The notes: a model not told the origin generated them from the letters alone. Shown: positions 35,918 to 44,757, numbered from the stretch's first letter. The stretch is 64,000 bases of DNA from Methylotuvimicrobium alcaliphilum 20Z (GCF_000968535.2 NC_016112.1:868001-932000), one strand, 5' to 3'. Numbers and translations: made by a program.

Positions 35918-36607
35918 ATGAGCCGGATTCGAAGTGTCGGATTATTTTGGTTTTCAATCGGGCTTTTTTGCTCGTCCCAGGCTTGTGCCATAGAGCCCGA
36001 CATGCAACTTTCGCTCAGCGTCGTCAAAGTGATCGCCCGAGATGCAGCCGGAAAAACTTATATGGGATCCGGCGTCATTATAGCGCCGGGCAAGGTTGCG
36101 ACCAATTGTCATGTCACGCGAAATGCGGAGCAAATCGTCTTATTTAAATCGGGCCATGCTTATCCGGTATTGAAACAGGCGGCCCTGACGGAATTGGATG
36201 CTTGTATTCTCGAAACCGATTCCATTCCTTTACCTGCTGCGAAGCTGGCTTTATCCGCAGACTTCGCGGTTGGAACGCCGGTTTACATGTATGGCTATCC
36301 TTTCGCCTTAGGGATGCGCTCCAGGCCGGCCTCGATCGTTGCCTTTCATCCCTATCGTGCCGGTCATGTGCTCGAAATCGATGCCGGTTTCATGCAAGGA
36401 GCCAGCGGCGGCGGTATTTTTAACGAAGCGGGCGAATTGGTCGGTTTGATGACCTTTATCGGAAAGGACGGCAACGATTTCCATTATTATGTGATTCCCG
36501 CCGACTGGTTGCTCAAAGCGGCGCAAGCGCCTTTTGTCGCGGTCCATGCTTTCAAAGGACTCAGCTTTTGGGAGAGCGGCTCTTTCAAGCCTGAAACCAA
36601 ATATTGA
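35918..36607 (+). CDS. Secreted trypsin-like serine protease
   Basis: A 229-residue exported protein with a chymotrypsin-fold S1/Deg-like domain and no PDZ domain. The signal peptide ends near SQACA. The triad is intact: His in ATNCHVTRN (about residue 64), Asp in ELDACILET (about 94), Ser in QGASGGGIFNEAG (about 162). GSGVIIAPGKV precedes the His block as in DegP-like proteases. It is probably a periplasmic protease; substrate unknown. An excellent GGGAGG ribosome site lies 7 bp before the ATG. It stands just upstream of the zinc island but ends before the Zur-like site. Confidence 0.85.
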   Translation: MSRIRSVGLFWFSIGLFCSSQACAIEPDMQLSLSVVKVIARDAAGKTYMGSGVIIAPGKVATNCHVTRNAEQIVLFKSGHAYPVLKQAALTELDACILETDSIPLPAAKLALSADFAVGTPVYMYGYPFALGMRSRPASIVAFHPYRAGHVLEIDAGFMQGASGGGIFNEAGELVGLMTFIGKDGNDFHYYVIPADWLLKAAQAPFVAVHAFKGLSFWESGSFKPETKY

Positions 36608-36672
36608 GATAAGGTATCGATTTGGTTTCCGACTTGTTATAGCGACACTGAAATTGCGATATCTTAAAGATA

Positions 36673-36687
36673 TGTTATATTGTAACA
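36673..36687. promoter_or_regulatory. Zur-box-like palindrome upstream of zigA
   Basis: TGTTATATTGTAACA is a 15 bp palindrome with six of seven paired positions, matching the core of gammaproteobacterial Zur sites (TGTTATA-n-TATAACA). It is 26 bp before the zigA start codon, overlapping the likely promoter. With zinc bound, Zur would repress here. The site was read by eye. Confidence 0.7.
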
Positions 36688-36713
36688 ATTAATTCAATAC
36701 AAAGACCTTCCCA

Positions 36714-37955
36714 ATGTTTATCGAAGACGCACCATCCAAGTTGCCAGTAACGGTTTTGTCCGGGTTTTTAGGGGCCGGTAAAACCACTCTGCTCAATCAC
36801 ATTTTGACCAATCGGGACAACCTCAAGATCGCCGTGATCGTTAACGACATGAGCGAAGTCAATATCGATGCCGCGACGGTCAAGAACGAGATCGAACTCA
36901 ACCGTTCTGAGGAAAAACTGGTTGAAATGAGCAACGGCTGCATCTGTTGCACGCTGCGCGAGGATTTGCTAGTCGAAGTCGGACAAATGGCTCGCGAAGG
37001 CCGCTTCGATTATTTATTGATCGAATCGACCGGTATTGCCGAACCGATGCCGATTGCCGAAACCTTCACGTTTCGTGACGAAGAAGGCCGGAGCCTATCC
37101 GATGTCGCGCGGCTCGACACCTTGGTGACCGTCGTCGATGCGGTCAATTTCATGCGTGATTACATGGAAGCCCAATCCTTGAAGGAAGTCGAAGCCGAAT
37201 TGGGCGAGGACGACGAACGCAACATCGCCGATCTCTTGGTCGATCAAATCGAGTTCAGCAATGTCATTCTGATTTCCAAGGTCGATCTGATCAGCCGCGA
37301 CGAACTGGCCAATTTGACCGGAATACTGACGCATTTGAATCCCGATGCGGAAATTATCCCGATGATCATGGGACAAGCTCCGCTCGCCAAAATTTTGAAT
37401 ACCGGGAGATTTGATTTTGACAAAGCGTCGCAGGCACCCGGTTGGCTCCAAGAGATGCGCGGGGCGCATACGCCCGAAACCGAAGAATACGGCATCGCCA
37501 GTTTTGTTTATCATGCCCGCCGTCCGTTTCATCCGGGGCGTTTCTATGACTATCTGCACTACGGCGATTGGAATAACGGGACATTATTGCGCTCGAAAGG
37601 CTTTTTTTGGCTCGCGTCGCGGCCCGAATGGGTCGGTACCTGGTCGCAAGCCGGCGGCATCATGCAGCACGGCTGCGCGGGCCGCTGGTGGGCTTCAGTG
37701 CCGAAAAGCGAATGGCCCGAAGCCTATCAATCTGATATCGAAGCGCAGTGGCAGCCGCCGTTCGGCGATTGTCGCCAGGAATTGGTGTTCATCGGACAGA
37801 ATGTCGATGCCGAACAAACTCGGCGCGAGCTCGATGCCTGTTTATTGACCGATGAAGAGCTCGCGGCGGGAGCCGAAGCTTGGCAACACTATCAAGACGA
37901 TTTTCCGCCTTGGCTGGAAACGGCTGCAACGGAAGTCGAAGAAGTCATGTATTGA
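36714..37955 (+). CDS. zigA: Zinc metallochaperone GTPase, ZigA type (COG0523)
   Basis: A 413-residue G3E GTPase. The P-loop is [12 protein letters not shown], the metal-binding CxCC motif is [13 protein letters not shown], the [10 protein letters not shown] block is the base-recognition loop, and the long CobW C-terminal domain (residues ~265-385, [20 protein letters not shown] ... [11 protein letters not shown]) is of the extended ZigA type. ZigA proteins are induced by zinc limitation and pass zinc to client enzymes. It is the first gene after a Zur-like site and the head of a tight operon; the next gene starts 12 bp later. Confidence 0.88.
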   Translation: MFIEDAPSKLPVTVLSGFLGAGKTTLLNHILTNRDNLKIAVIVNDMSEVNIDAATVKNEIELNRSEEKLVEMSNGCICCTLREDLLVEVGQMAREGRFDYLLIESTGIAEPMPIAETFTFRDEEGRSLSDVARLDTLVTVVDAVNFMRDYMEAQSLKEVEAELGEDDERNIADLLVDQIEFSNVILISKVDLISRDELANLTGILTHLNPDAEIIPMIMGQAPLAKILNTGRFDFDKASQAPGWLQEMRGAHTPETEEYGIASFVYHARRPFHPGRFYDYLHYGDWNNGTLLRSKGFFWLASRPEWVGTWSQAGGIMQHGCAGRWWASVPKSEWPEAYQSDIEAQWQPPFGDCRQELVFIGQNVDAEQTRRELDACLLTDEELAAGAEAWQHYQDDFPPWLETAATEVEEVMY

Positions 37956-37967
37956 ACGAGGTAAATC

Positions 37968-38636
37968 ATGTCCGCCTTAGCCCAACCTCTATTTCGCGCG
38001 CCTTATTCGGAAGCGGTTCAGTCCGACGATTTGGCCGATTTAAGCAGAATCTATCAGGATGAAGTCAACCTATGCGTGATCGAGCGAAGCATCGATCCGC
38101 GTATCGAGTCGTTCATCGATTCATTGCTCGCAAGCCCTCAAGAAATCAGCGAGATTCATAATCTTTCGATCGCCGATTTCGATTTTAGCGGCTTGATTCC
38201 TCATGCATCGACTATCGACGGCTATCTTGAATTTTATCGCGACGCGGCGATGCTGACGACGCTGTTTTGCGATTTATTCGAGCTCGAGCGCGTCGGCTTG
38301 CGTTTGCGAACCCTCGACCGGCCGATGTGCCCGAAATTCCATGTCGATCATGTGCCGTGCCGCATGGTCTCGACTTACGGCGGTATCGGTACCGAATGGC
38401 TCGAAGACCGAGCGGTCGACCGCGCCAAATTGGGTATCAATACGTATGGCTTAAACGATAGGCAAGCCGGCGTAATTTTGGACGAATCCTCGATTCATCG
38501 AATGCCCGCATTTTCGGTCGGTCTGCTGAAAGGCAGCAATTGGGCCGGGAACGAACAGCACGGCGCGGTGCACCGTTCGCCGAATCCGAGCGAAGATTGC
38601 CCGCGACGGCTGTTATTGACATTGGATTTTGCCTAA
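37968..38636 (+). CDS. DUF1826 domain protein
   Basis: A 222-residue cytosolic protein of the DUF1826 family, of unknown function. Potential metal ligands cluster in CPKFHVDHVPCRMVSTYGG (about residues 123-141), a pattern with two Cys, two His and an Asp resembling a small metal site, and later in HRMPAFSVGLLKG and HRSPNPSEDCPRR. The gene follows zigA by 12 bp with a GAGGTAA ribosome site. DUF1826 genes recur beside COG0523 GTPases in zinc-repressed loci, so a role in zinc handling is likely by association only. Confidence 0.8.
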   Translation: MSALAQPLFRAPYSEAVQSDDLADLSRIYQDEVNLCVIERSIDPRIESFIDSLLASPQEISEIHNLSIADFDFSGLIPHASTIDGYLEFYRDAAMLTTLFCDLFELERVGLRLRTLDRPMCPKFHVDHVPCRMVSTYGGIGTEWLEDRAVDRAKLGINTYGLNDRQAGVILDESSIHRMPAFSVGLLKGSNWAGNEQHGAVHRSPNPSEDCPRRLLLTLDFA

Positions 38637-38647
38637 TGAACTTTACT

Positions 38648-38834
38648 GAGGAATATGCACACAATGACTTATACAAGTAATAGGCTTTGCGGCGGTTCAG
38701 TGACTCGCTTGAAAGGACGCCGTGAATACCTCCATGTAGGCTTGACGGCGGCTATCCCTGCCGCCGACACCTTTCAATCGAGCCACCGCCCCCCCTTCAA
38801 CCAGTTGTCGAAGTTATATTATGCTCGTTCTTAA
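38648..38834. repeat. MITE family 2 inserted within the zinc operon
   Basis: Full-length copy, 187 bp: left end AGGAATATGCACACAATGAC, core GAAAGGACGCCGTGAATACC and TCCATGTAGGCTTGACGGCG, right end GTTATATTATGCTCGTTCTT. It lies between the DUF1826 stop and the next gene, and its last 14 bases form the first codons of that gene. A large hairpin in the core could reduce read-through of the operon. Confidence 0.88.
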
Positions 38835-39060
38835 CGGTATACCGTCTACCTACCAAGAATGGCGCCATTGCATCACCGTCGATTGCAATATTGCACTGAC
38901 TGAGCCGTTTGTCGGCGAGCGGATTGCCATATTGAGCAATGCCGGATGCGAAGAAACCCGGCGCTTCGAGCAACTTTACGGCATAGAGCACCGAAAAGCC
39001 GTATTGGGTTGGTTCAGGCAGGCGCAACAAGAATCGACAAAGAAAATGCTGCATTCATGA
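38821..39060 (+). CDS. Small zinc-operon protein (79 aa), start codon inside a MITE
   Basis: MLVLNGIPSTYQEWRHCITV is followed by a compact 79-residue protein with two His-Cys and Cys positions (RHCITVDC, SNAGCEETRRFEQLYG) and an alpha-helical tail. I know no named family. The ATG and the next four codons are the right end of a family 2 MITE (ATGCTCGTTCTTAA), and no other in-frame start exists before the end. The stop overlaps the ATG of the next gene (ATGA), so the frame is under operon selection. No strong ribosome site is present, so expression after the insertion may be low. Confidence 0.65.
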   Translation: MLVLNGIPSTYQEWRHCITVDCNIALTEPFVGERIAILSNAGCEETRRFEQLYGIEHRKAVLGWFRQAQQESTKKMLHS

Positions 39061-39503
39061 TCGAGCAAAACGAAAATCGTGATGTAGGCGAGGCGCTTCC
39101 GTGGGCCGACGTGTTAACCGGTCTGCCGTTCAATGAACAAGGCTTGGTGCCGGCGATCGCGCAACAATACGATACCGGTGAAGTCTTGATGATGGCCTGG
39201 ATGAATCGGGATGCGATACTCGAAACCTTGCAGCACGGGCACGTCTGTTATTGGTCCCGGTCGCGGGCGAAATTGTGGCGCAAAGGCGAAAGCTCGGGGC
39301 AAATTCAAATGCTGAAAGAATTTTATTTGGATTGCGACGGAGACACTTTGTTGCTGAAAGTCGACCAACAAGGGCCTGCCTGTCACACTGGGCGGCGCAG
39401 TTGTTTTTACAATAGGGTGAGCGGTGATCGTGTTGAAGTCGTCAGCGCGCCGCTTATAGCGTCCGATCAATTATACAAACAGCCCCATGGAGCCGAATCA
39501 TGA
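39057..39503 (+). CDS. hisI: Phosphoribosyl-AMP cyclohydrolase (HisI type) in the zinc operon
   Basis: 148 residues; HisI opens the adenine ring of PR-AMP in histidine synthesis and is a zinc enzyme. The active-site blocks are there: WSRSRAKLWRKGESSG, then LDCDGDTLLLKVDQQGPACHTG and RRSCFYNR, which keep the three Cys zinc ligands and the Asp magnesium ligands. No hisE fusion or other his gene is adjacent. Its place between COG0523 genes matches the zinc-regulated hisI paralogues reported in other bacteria. Whether a second, housekeeping hisI exists cannot be seen here. It overlaps both neighbours by ATGA. Confidence 0.88.
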   Translation: MIEQNENRDVGEALPWADVLTGLPFNEQGLVPAIAQQYDTGEVLMMAWMNRDAILETLQHGHVCYWSRSRAKLWRKGESSGQIQMLKEFYLDCDGDTLLLKVDQQGPACHTGRRSCFYNRVSGDRVEVVSAPLIASDQLYKQPHGAES

Positions 39504-40498
39504 ACGAAGCGAACGCATTCAATCCCGTACCTGTAACTATTTTGACCGGTTTTCTCGGAGCCGGGAAAACGACATTGCTGAACCGCATCTTATCGGAGGA
39601 TCACGGTCACCGGATTGCCGTGATCGAGAACGAGTTCGGAGAGGAGGGGGTCGATAACGACTTGCTGATTCAAGGCGAAGAGCAGATCGTCGAAATGAAC
39701 AACGGCTGTATTTGTTGTACCGTGCGCGGGGATTTGGTGCGCATACTCGGCGAATTGGCCGACAAACGCACGGCCGGTGGGGCCGAATTCGATCGCGTGA
39801 TCATCGAAACGACCGGTTTGGCCGATCCGGCACCGGTCGCGCAAACCTTTTTCGCCGACCGGAATATTGCCGACTTTTACACGCTTGATGCGATCGTGAC
39901 CGTGGTTGACGCAAAGCACGCCTCAAACCAGCTTGACGACCATCACGAGGCGCAAGAGCAAGTGGGTTTCGCCGATCGTTTGTTATTATCCAAAACTGAT
40001 TTGGTAAGCGCTGAAGAGGTTGAAAATCTCGAAAACCGTTTGCGGGCGATGAATTCGCGGGCGCCTATTCGGCATGTCCATTTCGGTTCTTGCGACATCG
40101 ACGAAGTACTCGACATCCGGGGATTTAATTTGCAGGCGATTCTGGAGGTCGAGCCGGATTTTCTCGAAGACGTCACTCACGAACACGACGATGACATTTC
40201 GTCTTTCGTTTATCGTAGCGACCGCGCTTTCGATGCGGCCCGGATCATGGCTTTCTTCGATGTCATGGTGCGAGTCTACGGCGAAGATTTGTTGCGCTAC
40301 AAAGGCATCCTGCAGATCGAAGGCCAGGAAAACCGGATCATCTATCAAGGCGTGCACATGATGATGAATGCCGATTTCGGTAAACCTTGGTCGGCGGATG
40401 AAAAACGTGAAAGTGTGATGGTGTTCATCGGGCGCGATTTGCCGAAGCAGGCCTTTATCGACGCGATGGACGAATGCCGGGTTCCTGCCGTAGCGTAA
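39500..40498 (+). CDS. G3E-family GTPase (COG0523, YjiA-like)
   Basis: A 332-residue metal-chaperone GTPase: P-loop [12 protein letters not shown], metal motif NNGCICCTVRGDLV, LSKTDLVSAEE, and a C-terminal CobW domain (SSFVYRSDRAFDAARIMAFF). It has a His/Asp patch THEHDDDISSF (about residue 225) but no long His tail. The start overlaps the hisI stop by 4 bp. Shorter than ZigA and probably serving a different client, perhaps the adjacent HisI or the ZIP transporter's cargo. Confidence 0.87.
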   Translation: MNEANAFNPVPVTILTGFLGAGKTTLLNRILSEDHGHRIAVIENEFGEEGVDNDLLIQGEEQIVEMNNGCICCTVRGDLVRILGELADKRTAGGAEFDRVIIETTGLADPAPVAQTFFADRNIADFYTLDAIVTVVDAKHASNQLDDHHEAQEQVGFADRLLLSKTDLVSAEEVENLENRLRAMNSRAPIRHVHFGSCDIDEVLDIRGFNLQAILEVEPDFLEDVTHEHDDDISSFVYRSDRAFDAARIMAFFDVMVRVYGEDLLRYKGILQIEGQENRIIYQGVHMMMNADFGKPWSADEKRESVMVFIGRDLPKQAFIDAMDECRVPAVA

Positions 40499-40504
40499 CT
40501 CCGT

Positions 40505-41281
40505 ATGCCGATATCTGCCGAAGTCATTTTCTATACGCTGAGCGCATCGTTACTGGTCAGTCTCGTATCCCTGAGCGGTGCTTTCGTTTTTTACCTGGAC
40601 CGGCAACTGCTCAAGCGGCTGCTGCCCTATCTGATCGCGTTGGCGGTCGGCGTTTTATTGGGCGACGCCTTCATTCATTTGATACCCGATGCGGCGGAAC
40701 GCCAAGGGTCGATAGCCACGGTTTGTTTGACGACCTTGGCCGGCGTGTTTTTGTTTTTCGTGCTCGAGAAAATCGTACGTTGGCGTCACGACCATACCGT
40801 ATTTGCCGACGACTCGATCAAGCCGATGGCGAAGATGAATTTGATGGGCGATGCGGTTCATAATTTTGTCGACGGTATTTTAATCGGCGGCAGTTTTTTG
40901 GTGGATCCCGTTATCGGGCTGACTACGACGCTTGCCATCGTCGTTCATGAAATACCGCAGGAGATAGGCGATGTCGGCGCACTGGTTTACGGCGGATATA
41001 GCCCTAAAGATGCCGTGCTGTATAACTTTTATTGCTCTTTGACTGTGGTCATGGGTGCGGTGTTTACTCTGCTGCTTGGGCAGTTTGCCGAGGCTTCGTT
41101 GATTTTGCTGCTGCCGATAGCAGCAGGGGGATTTATTTATATTGCCGCGACCGACTTCATTCCGGTATTGCATGAACATTCGAGCCTACGCAATCTTTGC
41201 GGACAATCGTTCGTGTTCGCCTTAGGCATCGGTTTTATGCAAGCGATCGTCGTACTCGAGGGGAATTTATTGATGCCGTGA
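40505..41281 (+). CDS. ZIP-family zinc transporter
   Basis: A 258-residue inner-membrane protein with eight likely helices. The two ZIP metal-binding helices carry GDAVHNFVDGILIGG (about residue 118) and VVHEIPQEIGDVGAL (about 147). A His-bearing loop (RWRHDHTVF, near 95) lies between helices 3 and 4 as usual for ZIP proteins. It is the last gene of the operon from zigA, 6 bp after the previous stop, and should import zinc under starvation. A PIN-domain toxin gene converges on it 17 bp beyond the stop. Confidence 0.88.
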   Translation: MPISAEVIFYTLSASLLVSLVSLSGAFVFYLDRQLLKRLLPYLIALAVGVLLGDAFIHLIPDAAERQGSIATVCLTTLAGVFLFFVLEKIVRWRHDHTVFADDSIKPMAKMNLMGDAVHNFVDGILIGGSFLVDPVIGLTTTLAIVVHEIPQEIGDVGALVYGGYSPKDAVLYNFYCSLTVVMGAVFTLLLGQFAEASLILLLPIAAGGFIYIAATDFIPVLHEHSSLRNLCGQSFVFALGIGFMQAIVVLEGNLLMP

Positions 41282-41298
41282 AAAAGGTAGGCCAAGCT

Positions 41299-41712
41299 TT
41301 AAACCTGCTCTACGCGCAGGCCTGCTTGAATGGCGGCGGCGATCTGTCGTTTGTCGGAGGAAATGAAAACATCGGCTTGCAAGACGATGGCGCTGCCGAT
41401 ATGTATGGCATCCATTCCTCGAGGTGTGTTGTTTTCCAAGCTGGAAACGGCATGCATCAATACTTGCGGAGACAAATCGCAAATCGCTGCGTCTTCGATG
41501 TCGGCCATTAAAAGCGATTTTAGTTGTCGGTATTGAACATCGGTGATTTTGTTGTCACGGTATAAACGACAAAATGCCGAGATGATTTCCGGCAAGGCAA
41601 TGCCGGATAAACCGATTTCTGTTGCTTTGTCGCACCATTGCAACACGCTATCGGTTCCGTGCTCGCTGATGTAGCGCTTTACAAAAGCTGAGCTATCGAA
41701 AAATACGCGCAT
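41299..41712 (-). CDS. vapC: PIN-domain toxin (VapC-like ribonuclease)
   Basis: 137 residues from the ATG at 41712 (MRVFFDSSAFVKRY); the open frame extends further but without need. PIN acidic residues: D in FFDSSAF, E in ALPEIISAF, D in RGMDAIHIGSA, D in ADVFISSDKRQ. VapC toxins cut RNA, often initiator tRNA. The gene follows its antitoxin by 13 bp. The pair lies on the opposite strand between the ZIP gene and fhcA and splits the zinc island in two. Confidence 0.85.
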   Translation of the reverse strand: MRVFFDSSAFVKRYISEHGTDSVLQWCDKATEIGLSGIALPEIISAFCRLYRDNKITDVQYRQLKSLLMADIEDAAICDLSPQVLMHAVSSLENNTPRGMDAIHIGSAIVLQADVFISSDKRQIAAAIQAGLRVEQV

Positions 41713-41725
41713 GATTAAAGTCGAT

Positions 41726-41953
41726 CTACAGCCCGGCTTCGCGCTCTTCAATAATCATCCGGCTGATCGAAACGCCATCGAGCACTAAGGGTTGGGCTTT
41801 TCGACGTCGCCAAGAAGGTAAATCCGCTGTGATCGGGATGATGTCGGCGATGGGTTTGCCGTTACGTAGGACCCGAACCGATTCGCCGGCTTCGACGATA
41901 TCGAAATACATTTTTGCGTGGTTTCGAATTTCGGTGAAGTTTGCTTGTTTCAT
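41726..41953 (-). CDS. Phd/YefM-family antitoxin
   Basis: 75 residues from ATG 41953 (MKQANFTEIRNHAKMYF). The N-terminal Phd/YefM fold has the usual EAGESVRVLRNGKPIADIIP block, and the C-terminal tail (SISRMIIEEREAGL) is the toxin-binding helix. It should repress its own promoter, which faces that of fhcA across about 110 bp. Pairing a Phd-type antitoxin with a PIN toxin is common. Confidence 0.83.
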   Translation of the reverse strand: MKQANFTEIRNHAKMYFDIVEAGESVRVLRNGKPIADIIPITADLPSWRRRKAQPLVLDGVSISRMIIEEREAGL

Positions 41954-42062
41954 GGTTACCCTTATGAATAAAACGTACAAAATAATGCACAGTATAACGA
42001 TGCTTGACCAAATGACTCAACCCTTGATTTCTTCTTCAGCAATCATTTAAGGAATTCACACC

Positions 42063-43736
42063 ATGCTGATTCGACTCAAAGGCGGGAAGGTTTACGATCC
42101 TGCGCAAGCGCTCGATGGCGAGATTCGAGATATTTATTTCCGAGACGGCGTCATCGTCGACAAACCGGAAGCCGGAGCCGTGATCGATGCCGATTACGAC
42201 ATCGCCGGCCGTGTGGTCATGGCCGGCGCGATCGATATTCACAGTCATATCGCCGGCGGAAACGTCAATACCGCGCGGTTGCTGCTGCCGGAACAACACC
42301 GCAATTTCGTGGCACGCAAACTCGGTCACCGGTTCAGCACCTCCCGCTGGTCGGCGACCGAAACCGGTTACCGTTATGCCCGCATGGGTTATACCACCGT
42401 CGTCGAACCGGCCATACTGCCGATCAATGCTTTGGATGCGCATTTGCAGATGGCCGACATTCCGATCATCGACACGGCGGGACTCGCGATTCTCGGTAAC
42501 GACGATTATTTGTTGCGCTTGATGCGGAGCGGCGCGTCTCAGGCGCAAATCAACGATTACGTCGCCTGGACCTTACATTCGACGCGTTGCCTCGGCTTGA
42601 AAGTCATCAATGCCGGCGGAGCGAATGCATTCAAGTCCAATGCCCGCAGTTTCGATCTGGACGACGTCGTTCCCGAATACGGCGTGAGCTCGCGTCATAT
42701 TTTGCAAACCTTACAGCGTGCCGCGTGCGAGGTGGAAATTCCGCATCCGGTGCATGTGCATTGCAACAATCTGGGCATACCCGGTAATGTCGATACCGCA
42801 TTAGCAACGATGGAAGCGGCTCAGGGCCTGCCGATGCATTTGGCGCACATTCAATTTTACGGCTATGGCAATGAAGGAGACCGGGGCTTTTCGTCGGCGG
42901 CCGCAAAACTGATCGACGGCTTCAAAAAGCATCCGAACATCACGATGGACGTCGGCCAGGTTTTGTTCGGGCAAACCGTTACGATATCCGGCGATGTGAT
43001 CGCGCAATACAGCCGCAGGAACGATGCTTCGCCGAATAAATGGATCGCTTGGGATGCCGAATGCGAAGGCAGCGGCGGCGTCGTGCCTTACCGTTACAAA
43101 GAAACGAGTTTCGTCAACAGTCTGCAATGGCTGATCGGCCTGGAAATCTTCTTGTTGGCCGAAGATCCGTGGCGCCTATTTTTTACGACCGACCATCCGA
43201 ACGGCGCGCCGTTTACGATGTATCCTTACCTGATCCGCCTGTTGATGGACCGCGATTACCGCTTGCAATGCCTCGAACAACTGAATCATGAAGCGGTATC
43301 GATGAGTCTGCTGAAGGATCTCGACAAAGAATTTACACTCTATGACATCGCCGTGATGACCCGAACCGCCGCCGCCCGTTTGCTAGGCTTGCCGGACCGG
43401 GGGCATTTGCGGCCCGGCGCCGTGGCCGACATTGCCGTATACCGCGAACAAGCCGATAAGGCGGCGATGTTTGCCGATGCCGAACTGTTGTTCAAAAACG
43501 GCCGGTTGGCCGTGCAAAACGGGACGGTCGTCGAGCGGTACAACGGAACGGCACAAGTTGTTCAGCCGCTTTTCGATCACCGCATCGAACGCGATTTGCA
43601 AAATTATTACGACCGCTTCTACAACCTTGGCCTAGCTAATTTTATGGTTGGTGACGTCGGTGCAGGGCAGACCGATAGCGAACGTTTCCGTGCGCATGCC
43701 TGCGGACGTCCTTATTTAGCAGAGAGTGCCGGTTGA
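42063..43736 (+). CDS. fhcA: Formylmethanofuran dehydrogenase / Fhc complex subunit A
   Basis: 557 residues, full length. FhcA is the hydrolytic subunit of the formyltransferase/hydrolase complex that releases formate from the C1 carrier in methylotrophs; it is a binuclear-metal amidohydrolase. All ligands are visible: HxH in AIDIHSHIAGG (about 60-62), the Lys in GLKVINAGG, His in VHVHCNNLG (about 235), His in LAHIQFYGYG (about 262) and Asp in TTDHPNGAPF (about 376). fhcB, C and D are not beside it, unlike the usual fhc operon. Instead it sits between a ZIP-ended zinc operon and a G3E GTPase. It is either a relocated subunit or a zinc-starvation paralogue. Confidence 0.9.
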   Translation: MLIRLKGGKVYDPAQALDGEIRDIYFRDGVIVDKPEAGAVIDADYDIAGRVVMAGAIDIHSHIAGGNVNTARLLLPEQHRNFVARKLGHRFSTSRWSATETGYRYARMGYTTVVEPAILPINALDAHLQMADIPIIDTAGLAILGNDDYLLRLMRSGASQAQINDYVAWTLHSTRCLGLKVINAGGANAFKSNARSFDLDDVVPEYGVSSRHILQTLQRAACEVEIPHPVHVHCNNLGIPGNVDTALATMEAAQGLPMHLAHIQFYGYGNEGDRGFSSAAAKLIDGFKKHPNITMDVGQVLFGQTVTISGDVIAQYSRRNDASPNKWIAWDAECEGSGGVVPYRYKETSFVNSLQWLIGLEIFLLAEDPWRLFFTTDHPNGAPFTMYPYLIRLLMDRDYRLQCLEQLNHEAVSMSLLKDLDKEFTLYDIAVMTRTAAARLLGLPDRGHLRPGAVADIAVYREQADKAAMFADAELLFKNGRLAVQNGTVVERYNGTAQVVQPLFDHRIERDLQNYYDRFYNLGLANFMVGDVGAGQTDSERFRAHACGRPYLAESAG

Positions 43737-43738
43737 TC

Positions 43739-44701
43739 ATGGTTTCTTCGAAAACGATTGAACGGATACCCGTGATCGTGATGAGCGGTTTTCTCGGCAG
43801 CGGCAAAACGACGCTATTAAATCATCTGCTCCGCGCCGCACCGCATTCGGCTGTGATCATTAACGAATTCGGCTCGACACCGATTGATCAAGAATTGCTC
43901 GCGGAGCATAAGATCCCGTTAACGACGTTGTCGGGTGGTTGTTTATGCTGCCAAGTGCGCGGCTCGTTGGCGCCGATGTTAAAAAATCTGCGCATGGCCT
44001 ACGATGCAAAGCCGGTCAAACCGTTTAGCCGTATTTTTATCGAAACCAGCGGCGTGGCGAGTCCCGAGCCGATTCTCGATACGCTGTTGAACGAACGCTG
44101 GCTGGCGCCGCGCTATCGTTATCAAGGCATGATTACAACCGTTTCCGCGTTGGCCGCCGAAACCTATCTGACGCGCTTTCCCGAAGCTCAAGCGCAGATC
44201 GTCTGGGCCGATAAGCTCGTACTGACCCAAGCCGATTTGGCCGAGGCGGCGCAAGTCGAACGCGTGCAAAACCGACTGAACGAATTGGCGCCGTCGATTG
44301 CGCATCTCGAATCGGCACAAGACGCAGGTTTGGCGGAGGCGCTACTCGAGTTCGGCAGCTTATTTCGCCCGATTGCTCAACCTCGGTCCGGTGATTTACT
44401 CGAGCACGGTTTCAATAGCGTGTCATTGCAACTGGAACAGCCGGTTGCTTGGGCGCGCTTGCAAGCGGTGCTTGAAATACTGCTCAGCGACCCGCAAAGT
44501 CATATCGTCAGAGTGAAGGGCGTGATTTTTACCGAAGAACACGATGGGCCGATGGCGGTCCACGGCATTGCCGGCCATTTGTTTCCGCCGGCGCCGATGC
44601 CGCTGCGGGAGAATGTCGATAACCGAGGGCGTCTGGTTTTTATCGCCGGCGGCGATATCAAGACCCTGGCCGAAACCGTAATGAACGCGTTGCGGCAATG
44701 A
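43739..44701 (+). CDS. G3E-family GTPase (COG0523) following fhcA
   Basis: About 320 residues from ATG 43739; a TTG two codons earlier overlaps the fhcA stop. P-loop [12 protein letters not shown]; metal motif [13 protein letters not shown], a CxCC with Leu in place of the usual Ile; [11 protein letters not shown] takes the place of the SKxD loop. The C-terminal CobW domain ends [18 protein letters not shown]. It follows fhcA directly, so FhcA is its most likely client, by position only. It differs clearly from the other two GTPases of the island. Confidence 0.86.
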   Translation: MVSSKTIERIPVIVMSGFLGSGKTTLLNHLLRAAPHSAVIINEFGSTPIDQELLAEHKIPLTTLSGGCLCCQVRGSLAPMLKNLRMAYDAKPVKPFSRIFIETSGVASPEPILDTLLNERWLAPRYRYQGMITTVSALAAETYLTRFPEAQAQIVWADKLVLTQADLAEAAQVERVQNRLNELAPSIAHLESAQDAGLAEALLEFGSLFRPIAQPRSGDLLEHGFNSVSLQLEQPVAWARLQAVLEILLSDPQSHIVRVKGVIFTEEHDGPMAVHGIAGHLFPPAPMPLRENVDNRGRLVFIAGGDIKTLAETVMNALRQ

Positions 44702-44757
44702 GGTGTCGAAAGTTTAACCGATCCGGGCTATCAATATTTATTTCAAGGAATTCATCG

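Noticed and set aside
41985-42015. Possible second Zur site before fhcA (CACAGTATAACGATG)
   Set aside because: Only one half-site (GTATAAC) is recognisable; the pairing half is missing. The fhcA side of the island is left without a demonstrated Zur box.
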